DNA of 64,000 nucleotides from Prosapia bicincta (Eukaryota; Arthropoda; Insecta; Hemiptera; Cercopidae), in contig JBAIZL010000002.1 in assembly GCA_036971475.1 (NCBI GenBank), forward strand, positions 226,390,604 through 226,454,603, given 5' to 3'. Of this stretch, positions 42,801 to 53,690 are shown in pieces. The number at the start of each line of letters is the position of its first letter. The first letter of the stretch is position 1. Under the pieces are notes generated by a model. The model was given only the letters and a program-made list of their open reading frames with translations. It made no database searches and was not told the origin of the DNA. The translations under genes were made by a program, and so were the position numbers.

Positions 42801-43570
42801 TAGCCTAGATAAGTATAGGTTGCTGCTACTGCTACCGTTCTCATAGCCTAGATAAGTATAAGTTTGTGCTACTACTAACTTTCTCATAGCCTAGATACGT
42901 ATATGTGTTACTGCTACTACTACCGTTCTCATAGCCTAAATAAGTATAGGATGCTGCTATTACGACCGTTCTCATAGGCTAGATAAATACTGGTTGCTGC
43001 TATTACTACCGTTCTCATAGCCTAGATAAGTATAGGTTGTTGCTATTACTACCGTTCTCATAGCCTAGATAAGTATACTTTGCTGCTATTACTACCGTTC
43101 TCATAGCCTAGATAAGTATAGGATGCTGCTATTACTACCGTTCTCATAGCCTAGATAAGTATAGGTTGCTGCTATTACTACCGTTCTCATAGCCTAGATT
43201 AGTATAGGTTGCTGCTACTACTACCGTTTTCATATCCTAGTTAAGTACAGTTTGCTGCTACTACTACCGTTCTCAAAGCCTAGATAAGTATAGGTTGCTG
43301 CTACTACTAACGTTCATATAGCCTAGATAAGTATAGGTTGCTGCTACTACTACCGTTCTCATAGAATAGATAAGTATAGGATGTTGCTATTACTACCGTT
43401 TTCATAGCCTAGATAAGTATAGGTTGCTGCTATTACTACCGTTCTCATAGCCTAGATAAGTATAGGTAGCTGCTATTACTACCGTTCTCATAGCCTAGAT
43501 AAGTATAGGTGGCTGCTATTACTACCGTTCTCATAGCCTAGATAAGTATAGGTTGCTGCTATTACTACCG
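33868..43570 (+). repeat. Higher-order repeat, second copy of the roughly 10-kb tandem duplication
   Basis: It lies directly next to its partner and shares long runs of identical rare monomers, including the 4-monomer substructure at 38,130-39,270 and the extended TAGTAGCCTAT monomers. It is about 0.7 kb shorter, mainly because it lacks the 0.81-kb internal duplication. From about 41,850 onward it overlaps the first unit of the next, 3.3-kb, repeat family. Confidence 0.8.
38130..39270 (+). repeat. Four-monomer (about 171-bp) higher-order repeat, second cluster
   Basis: This is the paralogue of the 28,290-29,440 cluster inside the second 10-kb copy. The same four marker monomers (AACAAAGG, TTGGCCAG, CCTAGGTAAG, TTCGCATAG types) alternate in the same order, including the longer six-monomer unit. 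Both clusters having the same number and order of units indicates that the 171-bp expansion came before the 10-kb duplication. Confidence 0.83.
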
Positions 43571-46500
43571 TTCTCGTAGCCTAGATAAGTATAGGTTGCT
43601 GCTACTACTACCGTTCTCATAGCCTAGATAAGTATAGGTTGCTGCTATTACTACCGTACTCATAGTTTAGATAAGTATAGGTTGCTGCTACTACTACCGT
43701 TCTCATAGCCTAAATAAGTATAGGTTGCTGCTACTACTACAGTTCTCATAGCCTAGATAAGTATAGGTTGCTGCTACTACTACCGTTCTCATAGCCTAGA
43801 TAAGTATAGGTTGCTGCTACTACTACCGTTTTCATATCCTAGTTAAGTATAGTTTGCTGCTACTAATACCGTTCTCAAAGCCTAGATAAGTATAGGTTGC
43901 TGCTACTACTAACTTTCATATAGCCTAGATAATTATAGGTTGCTGCTACTACTACCGTTCTCATAGCCTTGATAAGTATAGGCTGCTGCTATTACTACCG
44001 TTCTCATAGCCTAGATAAGTATAGGTAGCTGCTATTACTACCGTTCTCATAGCCTAGATAAGTATAGGTGGCTGCTATTACTACCGTTCTCATAGCCTAG
44101 ATAAGTATAGGTTGCTGCTATTACTACCGTTCTCGTAGCCTAGATAAGTATAGGTTGCTGCTATTACTACCGTTCTCATAGCCTAGATAAGTATAGGTTG
44201 CTGCTATTACTACCGTTTTCATATCCTAGTTAAGTATAGTTTGCTGCTACTACTGCCGTTCTCAAAGCCTAGATAAGTATAGGTTGCTGCTACTACTAAC
44301 GTTCATATAGCCTAGATAAGTATAGGTTGCTGCTACTGCTACCGTTCTCATAGCCTAGATAAGTATAGGATGTTGCTATTACTACCGTTTTCATAGCCTA
44401 GATAAGTATAGGTTGCTGCTATTACTACCGTTCTCATAGCCTAGATAAGTATAGGTAGCTGCTATTACTACCGTTCTCATAGCCTAGATAAGTATAGGTG
44501 GCTGCTATTACTACCGTTCTCATAGCCTAGATAAGTATAGGTAGCTGCTATTACTACCGTTCTCATAGCCTAGATAAGTATAGGTTGCTGCTACTACTAC
44601 CGTTCTCATAGCCTAGATAAGTATAGGTTGCTGCTATTACTACCGTACTCATAGTTTAGATAAGTATAGGTTGCTGCTACTACTACCGTTCTCATAGCCT
44701 AAATAAGTATAGGTTGCTGCTATTAATACCGTTCTCATACCTAGATAAGTATAGGATGCTGCTATTACTACCGTTCTCATAGCCTAGATAAGTATAGGTT
44801 GCTGCTATTACAACCGTTTTCATAGCATAGATAAGTATAGGTTGCGGTTATTACTACCGTTCTCATAGCCTAGATAAGTATAGGATGCTGCTATTTCTAC
44901 CGTTCTCATAGCCTAGATAAGTATAGATTGCTACTACTGCTACCGTTCTCATAGCCTAGAAAAGTATAGGTTGCTGCTACTACTAACGTTCTTATAGCCT
45001 AGATAAGTATAGGTTGCTGCTACTACTAACGTTCTCATAGCCTAGATAAGTATAGGTTGCTGCTACTACTAACGTTCTCATAGCCTAGATAAGTATAGGT
45101 TGCTGCTATGACTACCGTTCTCATAGCCTAGATAAGTATAGGTAGCTGCTATTACTAACGTTCTCATAGCCTAGATAAGTATAGGTGGCTGCTATTACTA
45201 CCGTTCTCATAGCCTAGATAAGTATAGGTTGCTGCTATTACTACCGTTCTCGTAGCCTAGATAAGTATAGGTTGCTGCTACTACTACCGTTCTCATAGCC
45301 TAGATAAGTATAGGTTGCTGCTATTACTACCGTTCTCATAGTTTAGATAAGTATAGGTTGCTGCTACTACTACAGTTCTCATAGCCTAAATAAGTATAGG
45401 TTGCTGCTATTACTACCGTTCTCATAGCCTAGATAAGTATAGGATGCTGCTATTACTACCGTTCTCATAGCCTAGATAAGTATAGGTTGCTGCTATTACT
45501 ACTGTTTTCATAGTCTAGATAAGTATAGGTTGCGGCTATTACTACCGTTCTCATAGCCTAGATAAGTATAGGATGCTGCTATTACTACCGTTCTCATAGC
45601 CTAGATAAGTATAGATTGCTACTACTGCTACCGTTTTCATAGCCTAGAAAAGTATAGGTTGCTGCTACTATTAACGTTCTTATAGCCTAGATAAGTATAG
45701 GTTGCTGCTACTACTAACGTTCTCATAGCCTAGATAAGTATAGGTTGCTGCTACTACTAACGTTCTCATAGCCTAGATAAGTATAGGTTGCTGCTACTAC
45801 TACCGTTCTCATAGCCTAGAAGAGTATAGGTTGCTGCTACTACTAACGTTCTCTTAGCCTAGATAAGTATAGGTTGCTGCTTCTACTACAGTTCTCGTAG
45901 CCTAGATAAGTATAGGTTGCTGCTACTACTACCGTTCTCATAGCCTAGATAAGTATAGGTTGCTGCTACTACTACCGTTTTCATATCCTAGTTAAGTATA
46001 GTTTGCTGCTACTACTACCGTTCTTAAAGCTTAGATAAGTATAGGTTGCTGCTACTACTAACGTTCTTATAGCCTAGATAAGTATAGGTTGCTGCTACTA
46101 CTACCGTTCTCATAGCCTAGATAAGTATAAGTTTGTGCTACTACTAACTTTCTCATTGCCTAGATACGTATATGTGTTACTGCTACTACTACCGTTCTCA
46201 TAGCCTAAATAAGTATAGGATGCTGCTATTACGACCGTTCTCATAGGCTAGATAAGTATTGGTTGCTGCTATTACTACCGTTCTCATAGCCTAGATAAGT
46301 ATAGGTTGTTGCTATTACTACCGTTCTCATAGCCTAGATAAGTATACTTTGCTGCTATTACTACCGTTCTCATAGCCTAGATAAGTATAGGATGCTGCTA
46401 TTACTACCGTTCTCATAGCCTAGATAAGTATAGGTTGCTGCTATTACTACCGTTCTCATAGCCTAGATAAGTATAGGTTGCTGCTACTACTACCGTTTTC

Positions 46501-48400
46501 ATATCCTAGTTAAGTATAGTTTGCTGCTACTACTACCGTTCTCAAAGCCTAGATAAGTATAGGTTGCTGCTACTACTAACGTTCATATAGCCTAGATAAG
46601 TATAGGTTGCTGCTACTACTACCGTTCTCATAGAATAGATAAGTATAGGATGTTGCTATTACTACCGTTTTCATAGCCTAGATAAGTATAGGTTGCTGCT
46701 ATTACTACCGTTCTCATAGCCTAGATAAGTATAGGTAGCTGCTATTACTACCGTTCTCATAGCCTAGATAAGTATAGGTGGCTGCTATTACTACCGTTCT
46801 CATAGCCTAGATAAGTATAGGTTGCTGCTATTACTACCGTTCTCATAGCCTAGATAAGTATAGGTTGCTGCTATTACTACCGTACTCATAGTTTAGATAA
46901 GTATAGGTTGCTGCTACTACCACCGTTCTCATAGCCTAAATAAGTATAGGTTGCTGCTACTACTACAGTTCTCATAGCCTAGATAAGTATAGGTTGCTGC
47001 TACTACTACCGTTCTCATAGCCTAGATAAGTATAGGTTGCTGCTACTACTACCGTTTTCATATCCTAGTTAAGTATAGTTTGCTGCTACTAATACCGTTC
47101 TCAAAGCCTAGATAAGTATAGGTTGCTGCTACTACTAACGTTCATATAGCCTAGATAAGTATAGGTTGCTGCTACTACTACCGTTCTCATAGCCTAGATA
47201 AGTATAGGATGTTGCTATTACTACCGTTTTCATAGCCTTGATAAGTATAGGTTGCTGCTATTACTACCGTTCTCATAGCCTAGATAAGTATAGGTAGCTG
47301 CTATTACTACCGTTCTCATAGCCTAGATAAGTATAGGTGGCTGCTCATAGCCTAGATAAGTATAGGTTGCTGCTATTACTACCGTTCTCGTAGCCTAGAT
47401 AAGTATAGGTTGCTGCTATTACTACCGTTTTCATAGCCTAGATAAGTATAGGTTGCTGCTACTACTACCGTTTTCATATCCTAGTTAAGTATAGTTTGCT
47501 GTTACTACTACCGTTCTCAAAGCCTAGATAAGTATAGGTTGCTGCTACTACTAACGTTCATATAGCCTAGATAAGTATAGGTTGCTGCTACTGCTACCAT
47601 TCTCATAGCCTAGATAAGTATAGGATGTTGCTATTACTACCGTTTTCATAGCCTAGATAAGTATAGGTTGCTGCTATTACTACCGTTCTCATAGCCTAGA
47701 TAAGTATAGGTAGCTGCTATTACTACCGTTCTCTTAGCCTAGATAAGTATAGGTGGCTGCTATTACTACCGTTCTCATAGCCTAGATAAGTATAGGTTGC
47801 TGCTATTACTACCGTTCACGTAGCCTAGATAAGTATAGGTTGCTGCTACTACTACCGTTCTCATAGCCTAGATAAGTATAGGTTGTTGCTATTACTACCG
47901 TACTCATAGTTTAGATAAGTATAGGTTGCTGCTACTACTACCGTTCTCATAGCCTAAATAAGTATATTTTGCTGCTATTACTACCGTTCTCATAGCCTAG
48001 ATAAGTATAGGATGCTGCTATTACTACCGTTCTCATAGCCTAGATAAGTATAGGTTGCTGCTATTACAACCGTTTTCATAGCCTAGATAAGTATAGGTTG
48101 CGGTTATTACTACCGTTCTCATAGCCTAGATAAGTATAGGATGCTGCTATTTCTACCGTTCTCATAGCCTAGATAAGTATAGATTGCTACTACTGCTACC
48201 GTTCTCATAGCCTAGAAATGTATAGGTTGCTGCTTCTACTAACGTTCTTATAGCCTAGATAAGTATAGGTTGCTGCTACTACTAACGTTCTCATAGCCTA
48301 GATAAGTATAGGTTGCTGCTACTACTAACGTTCTCATAGCCTAGATAAGTATAGGTTGCTGCTACTACTACCGTTCTCATAGCCTAGATAAGTAAAGGTT
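41850..48400 (+). repeat. Tandem pair of 75-76-monomer (3.2-3.3-kb) higher-order repeats
   Basis: The first unit spans about 41,850-45,118 and the second about 45,119-48,400. Matching markers are GGTAGCTGCTATTACTAAC at 41,872 and 45,141 (3,269 bp), TACGTATATG at 42,896 and 46,165 (3,269 bp), ACCGTACTC at 43,653 and 46,879 (3,226 bp), and AATACCG at 43,865 and 47,091 (3,226 bp). The drop of 43 bp between markers is one monomer lost in the second copy. The first unit overlaps the end of the 10-kb block, so this duplication is later than the 10-kb event. Confidence 0.8.
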
Positions 48401-51400
48401 GCTACTACTACTAACGTTCTCATAGCCTAGATAAGTATAGGTTGCTGCTACTACTACAGTTCTCATAGCCTAGATAAGTATAGGTTGCTGCTACTACTAC
48501 CGTTCTCATAGCCTAGATAAGTATAGGTTGCTGCTACTACTACCGTTTTCATATCCTAGTTAAGTATAGTTTGCTGCTACTAATACCGTTCTCAAAGCCT
48601 AGATAAGTATAGGTTGCTGCTACTACTAACGTTCATATAGCCTAGATAAGTATAGGTTGCTGCTATTACTACCGTTCTCGTAGCCTAGATAAGTATAGGT
48701 TGCTGCTACTACTACCGTTCTCATAGCCTAGATAAGTATAGGTTGCTGCTATTACTACCGTTCTCATAGTTTAGATAAGTATAGGTTGCTGCTACTACTA
48801 ACGTTCTCATAGCCTAGATAAGTATAGGTGGCTGCTACTACTACCGTTCTCATAGCCTAGATAAGTATAGGTTGCTGCTACTACTAACGTTCTCATAGCC
48901 TAGATAAGTATAGGTTGCTGCTACTACTACAGTTCTCATAGCCTAGATAAGTATAGGTTGCTGCTACTACTACCGTTCTCATAGCCTAGATAAGTATAGG
49001 TTGCTGCTACTACTACCGTTTTCATATCCTAGATAAGTATAGTTTGCTGCTACTACTACCGTTCTCAAAGCCTAGATAAGTATAGGTTGCTGCTACTACT
49101 AACGTTCATATAGCTTAGATAAGTATAGGTTGCTGCTACTACTACCGGTCTCATAGCCTAGATAAGTATAGGATGTTGCTATTACTACCGTTTTCATAGC
49201 CTAGATAAGTATAGGTTGCTGCTATTACTACCGTTCTCGTAGCCTAGATAAGTATAGGTTGCTGCTACTACTACCGTTCTGATAGCCTTGATAAGTATAG
49301 GTTGCTGCTATTACTACCGTTCTCATAGTTTAGATAAGTATAGGTTGCTTCTACTACTACCGTTCTCATAGCCTAAATAAGTATAGGCTGCTGCTATTAC
49401 TACCGTTCTCATAGCCTAGATAAGTATAGGATGCTGCTCTTACTACCGTTCACATAGCCTAGATAAGTATAGGTTGCTGCTATTACTACCGTTTTCATAG
49501 CCTAGATAAGTATAGGTTGCGGCTATTACTACCGTTCTCATAGCCTAGATAAGTATAGGATTCTGCTATTACTACCGTTCTCATAGCCTAGATAAGTATA
49601 GATTGCTACTACTGCTACCGTTCTCATAGCCTAGAAAAGTATAGGTTGCTGCTACTACTAACGTTCTTATAGTCTAGATAAGTATAGGTTGCTGCTACTA
49701 CTACCGTTCTCTTAGCCTATATAAGTATAGGATGTTGCTATTAATACCGTTCTCATAGCCTAGATAAGTATAGGTTGCTGCTATTGTTACCGTTCTCATA
49801 GCCTAGATAAGTATATTTGGCTGCTATTACTACCGTTCTCATAGCCTAGATAAGTATAGGTTGCTGCTACTACTACCATTCGCATAGCCTAGATAAGTAT
49901 ACTTTGCTGCTACTACTACCATCCTCATTAGATATATCCGTATAGTTTGCTTCTACTACTACCGTTCTCACAGCCTAGATAAGTATTTGTTGCTCCTACT
50001 AATACCATTCTCATAGACTAGATAAGTATAGGTTACTGCTACTACTACCGTTCTTATAGCCTAGATAATTATAGGTTGTTCCTACTACTACCGTTCTCAT
50101 AGCCTAGATAAGTATAGGTTGCTCCTACTACTACCGTTCTCATAGCCTAGATAAGTATAGGTTGCTGCTACTACTACCGTTTTCATATCCTAGTTAAGTA
50201 TAGTTTGCTGTTACTACTACCGTTCTCAAAGCCTAGATAAGTATAGGTTGCTGCTACTACTAACGTTCATATAGCCTAGATAAGTATAGGTTGCTGCTAC
50301 TGCTACCATTCTCATAGCCTAGATAAGTATAGGATGTTGCTATTACTACCGTTTTCATAGCATAGATAAGTATAGGTTGCTGCTATTACTACCGTTCTCA
50401 TAGCCTAGATAAGTATAGGTAGCTGCTATTACTACCGTTCTCTTAGCCTAGATAAGTATAGGTGGCTGCTATTACTACCGTTCTCATAGCCTAGATAAGT
50501 ATAGGTTGCTGCTATTACTACCGTTCACGTAGCCTAGATAAGTATAGGTTGCTGCTACTACTACCGTTCTCATAGCCTAGATAAGTATAGGTTGTTGCTA
50601 TTACTACCGTACTCATAGTTTAGATAAGTATAGGTTGCTGCTACTACTACCGTTCTCATAGCCTAAATAAGTATATTTTGCTGCTATTACTACCGTTCTC
50701 ATAGCCTAGATAAGTATAGGATGCTGCTATTACTACCGTTCTCATAGCCTAGATAAGTATAGGTTGCTGCTATTACAACCGTTTTCATAGCCTAGATAAG
50801 TATAGGTTGCGGTTATTACTACCGTTCTCATAGCCTAGATAAGTATAGGATGCTGCTATTTCTACCGTTCTCATAGCCTAGATAAGTATAGATTGCTACT
50901 ACTGCTACCGTTCTCATAGCCTAGAAATGTATAGGTTGCTGCTACTACTAACGTTCTTATAGCCTAGATAAGTATAGGTTGCTGCTACTACTAACGTTCT
51001 CATAGCCTAGATAAGTATAGGTTGCTGCTACTACTAACGTTCTCATAGCCTAGATAAGTATAGGTTGCTGCTACTACTACCGTTCTCATAGCCTAGATAA
51101 GTAAAGGTTGCTACTACTACTAACGTTCTCATAGCCTAGATAAGTATAGGTTGCTGCTACTACTACAGTTCTCATAGCCTAGATAAGTATAGGTTGCTGC
51201 TACTACTACCGTTCTCATAGCCTAGATAAGTAAAGGTTGCTACTACTACTAACGTTCTCATAGCCTAGATAAGTATAGGTTGCTGCTACTACTACAGTTC
51301 TCATAGCCTAGATAAGTATAGGTTGCTGCTACTACTACCGTTCTCATAGCCTAGATAAATATAGGTTGCTGCTACTACTACCGTTTTCATATCCTAGTTA

Positions 51401-52990
51401 AGTATAGTTTGCTGCTACTAATACCGTTCTCAAAGCCTAGATAAGTATAGGTTGCTGCTACTACTAACGTTCATATAGCCTAGATAAGTATAGGTTGCTG
51501 CTATTACTACCGTTCTCGTAGCCTAGATAAGTATAGGTTGCTGCTACTACTACCGTTCTCATAGCCTAGATAAGTTAGGTTGCTGCTATTACTACCGTTC
51601 TCATAGTTTAGATAAGTATAGGTTGCTGCTACTACTAACGTTCTCATAGCCTAGATAAGTATAGGTGGCTGCTACTACTACCGTTCTCATAGCCTAGATA
51701 AGTATAGGTTGCTGCTACTACTAACGTTCTCATAGCCTAGATAAGTATAGGTTGCTGCTACTACTACAGTTCTCATAGCCTAGATAAGTATAGGTTGCTG
51801 CTACTACTACCGTTCTCATAGCCTAGATAAGTATAGGTTGCTGCTACTACTACCGTTTTCATATCCTAGATAAGTATAGTTTGCTGCTACTACTACCGTT
51901 CTCAAAGCCTAGATAAGTATAGGTTGCTGCTACTACTAACGTTCATATAGCTTAGATAAGTATAGGTTGCTGCTACTACTACCGGTCTCATAGCCTAGAT
52001 AAGTATAGGATGTTGCTATTACTACCGTTTTCATAGCCTAGATAAGTATAGGTTGCTGCTATTACTACCGTTCTCGTACCGTAGATAAGTATAGGTTGCT
52101 GCTACTACTACCGTTCTCATAGCCTTGATAAGTATAGGTTGCTGCTATTACTACCGTTCTCATAGTTTAGATAAGTATAGGTTGCTTCTACTACTACCGT
52201 TCTCATAGCCTAAATAAGTATAGGCTGCTGCTATTACTACCGTTCTCATAGCCTAGATAAGTATAGGATGCTGCTCTTACTACCGTTCTCATAGCCTAGA
52301 TAAGTATAGGTTGCTGCTATTACTACCGTTTTCATAGCCTAGATAAGTATAGGTTGCGGCTATTACTACCGTTCTCATAGCCTAGATAAGTATAGGATTC
52401 TGCTATTACTACCGTTCTCATAGCCTAGATAAGTATAGATTGCTACTACTGCTACCGTTCTCATAGCCTAGAAAAGTATAGGTTGCTGCTACTACTAACG
52501 TTCTTATAGTCTAGATAAGTATAGGTTGCTGCTACTACTACCGTTCTCTTAGCCTATATAAGTATAGGATGTTGCTATTAATACCGTTCTCATAGCCTAG
52601 ATAAGTATAGGTTGCTGCTATTGTTACCGTTCTCATAGCCTAGATAAGTATATTTGGCTGCTATTACTACCGTTCTCATAGCCTAGATAAGTATAGGTTG
52701 CTGCTACTACTACCATTCGCATAGCCTAGATAAGTATACTTTGCTGCTACTACTACCATCCTCATTAGATATATCCGTATAGTTTGCTTCTACTACTACC
52801 GTTCTCACAGCCTAGATAAGTATTTGTTGCTCCTACTAATACCATTCTCATAGACTAGATAAGTATAGGTTACTGCTACTACTACCGTTCTTATAGCCTA
52901 GATAATTATAGGTTGTTCCTACTACTACCGTTCTCATAGCCTAGATAAGTATAGGTTGCTCCTACTACTACCGTTCTCATAGCCTAGATA
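47440..52990 (+). repeat. Tandem pair of 63-monomer (2.7-kb) higher-order repeats at the array edge
   Basis: The unit at about 47,440-50,148 is repeated at about 50,149-52,990. GTTACTACTA is at 47,501 and 50,210, exactly 2,709 bp or 63 monomers apart. Later the offset grows to 2,837 bp (GTATAGGCTG at 49,381 and 52,218), because the second copy gained about three monomers near 51,210-51,340. The copies look almost identical, which makes this one of the youngest duplications in the window although it is nearest the array border. Confidence 0.85.
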
Positions 52991-53240
52991 ACAAAAGGTT
53001 GCTACTACTACTACCGTTCTCATAGGCTAGATAAGTATATTTTGCTTCAACTACTGCCGTTCTCATAGCTTAGATAAGTATAGGTTACTGCTACTAATAC
53101 CGTTCTCATAGCCTAGATAAGTATAGGTTGCTCCTACTACTACCGTTCTCATAGCCTAGATAACAATTGGTTGCTCCTACTACTACCGTTCTCATAGCCT
53201 ATATAAGTTTAGTTTGCTGCTTCCCACCGTTCTCTCTATC

Positions 53241-53690
53241 GTTGGGATATGAATTGGTGTAATTACCAAATGCAAAGTACAAAAGTCGTTGTGTTGAGAT
53301 ATGAATAGGTGTACTTACATTAGGCATAGCGTAAGTCTCGTTGGGATATGAATAGGCGTAATTACCAAAGGTAAAGTACCAAAGTCTTGGCATTAGGATA
53401 TGAATGGCCGCAATTAAAAAAGGCAAAGTACAAGAGTCATGGCGTTGGGATACGAATAGGCGTAATTACCAAAGTCAAAGTAGAAAAGTCGTGACGTTGT
53501 TTTATGAATAGGCGTCTTTAGCAAAGGCAAAGTTTAAGAGTCGTTAGGATATGAATAGGCGTAGTTAAAAAGACAAAATACAAAAGTCGTGACGTTGGGA
53601 TATTAATGGCTGTAGTTACCAAAGGCAAAGTACAAGTGTCGTGGAGTTGGTATATGAATAAGCTTAATTACCAAAGTCAGAGAAGTTGAG
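53241..53690 (+). repeat. Second tandem repeat, 52-bp unit, about 9 diverged copies
   Basis: Units begin with GTTGGGATATGAATAGGCG and continue with TAATTACCAAAGGCAAAGT and a CAAAAGTCGTG end. Starts are near 53,241, 53,293, 53,340, 53,392, 53,444, 53,496, 53,543, 53,594 and 53,646, so most spacings are 51-52 bp and two are 47 bp. The copies differ at many positions, much more than neighbouring 43-bp monomers do. There is no similarity to the 43-bp satellite. It begins within a few bases of the end of the large array. Open frames across it are by-products of the repeat and carry no recognisable domain. Confidence 0.9.

Larger units (their letters stand above)
1..53235 (+). repeat. 43-bp satellite DNA array, about 1,230 head-to-tail monomers
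   Basis: The whole stretch is a tandem repeat with a 43-bp period. For example, equivalent bases of adjacent units fall at 3241 and 3284. The monomer has a well-conserved half around CCTAGATAAGTATAGG and a more variable half around TTGCTGCTATTACTACC, followed by GTTCTCAT. All units lie in one orientation. Monomers differ by scattered substitutions and small indels, and the same variants recur at long distances, which reveals higher-order repeats. Because 43 is not a multiple of 3 and the unit contains TAG (plus strand) and TGA/TAA (minus strand), every frame is closed within a few units, so the array is non-coding. It starts mid-monomer at base 1, so the true array is longer. Centromeric, pericentromeric or subtelomeric heterochromatin is the usual setting for such arrays, but nothing in the sequence decides which. 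Confidence 0.98.

Noticed and set aside
1..53235. CRISPR array
   Set aside because: Units are directly adjacent with no unique spacers, the array has over 1,200 copies, and the flank is eukaryotic.
1..53235. Insect-type telomere repeat, prompted by TTAGG within some units (GTTTAGGTTGC)
   Set aside because: TTAGG occurs once per variant monomer by substitution and never in tandem.
1..53235. Coding tandem-repeat protein (silk-like or antifreeze-like)
   Set aside because: The 43-bp period shifts frame each unit, and stop codons close all six frames.
53199..53426. 75-codon minus-strand frame with repeated FGNYxxSYPN segments
   Set aside because: The repetition simply mirrors the 52-bp tandem repeat, and the copies change frame and gain stops further on. 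It starts inside the 43-bp array.
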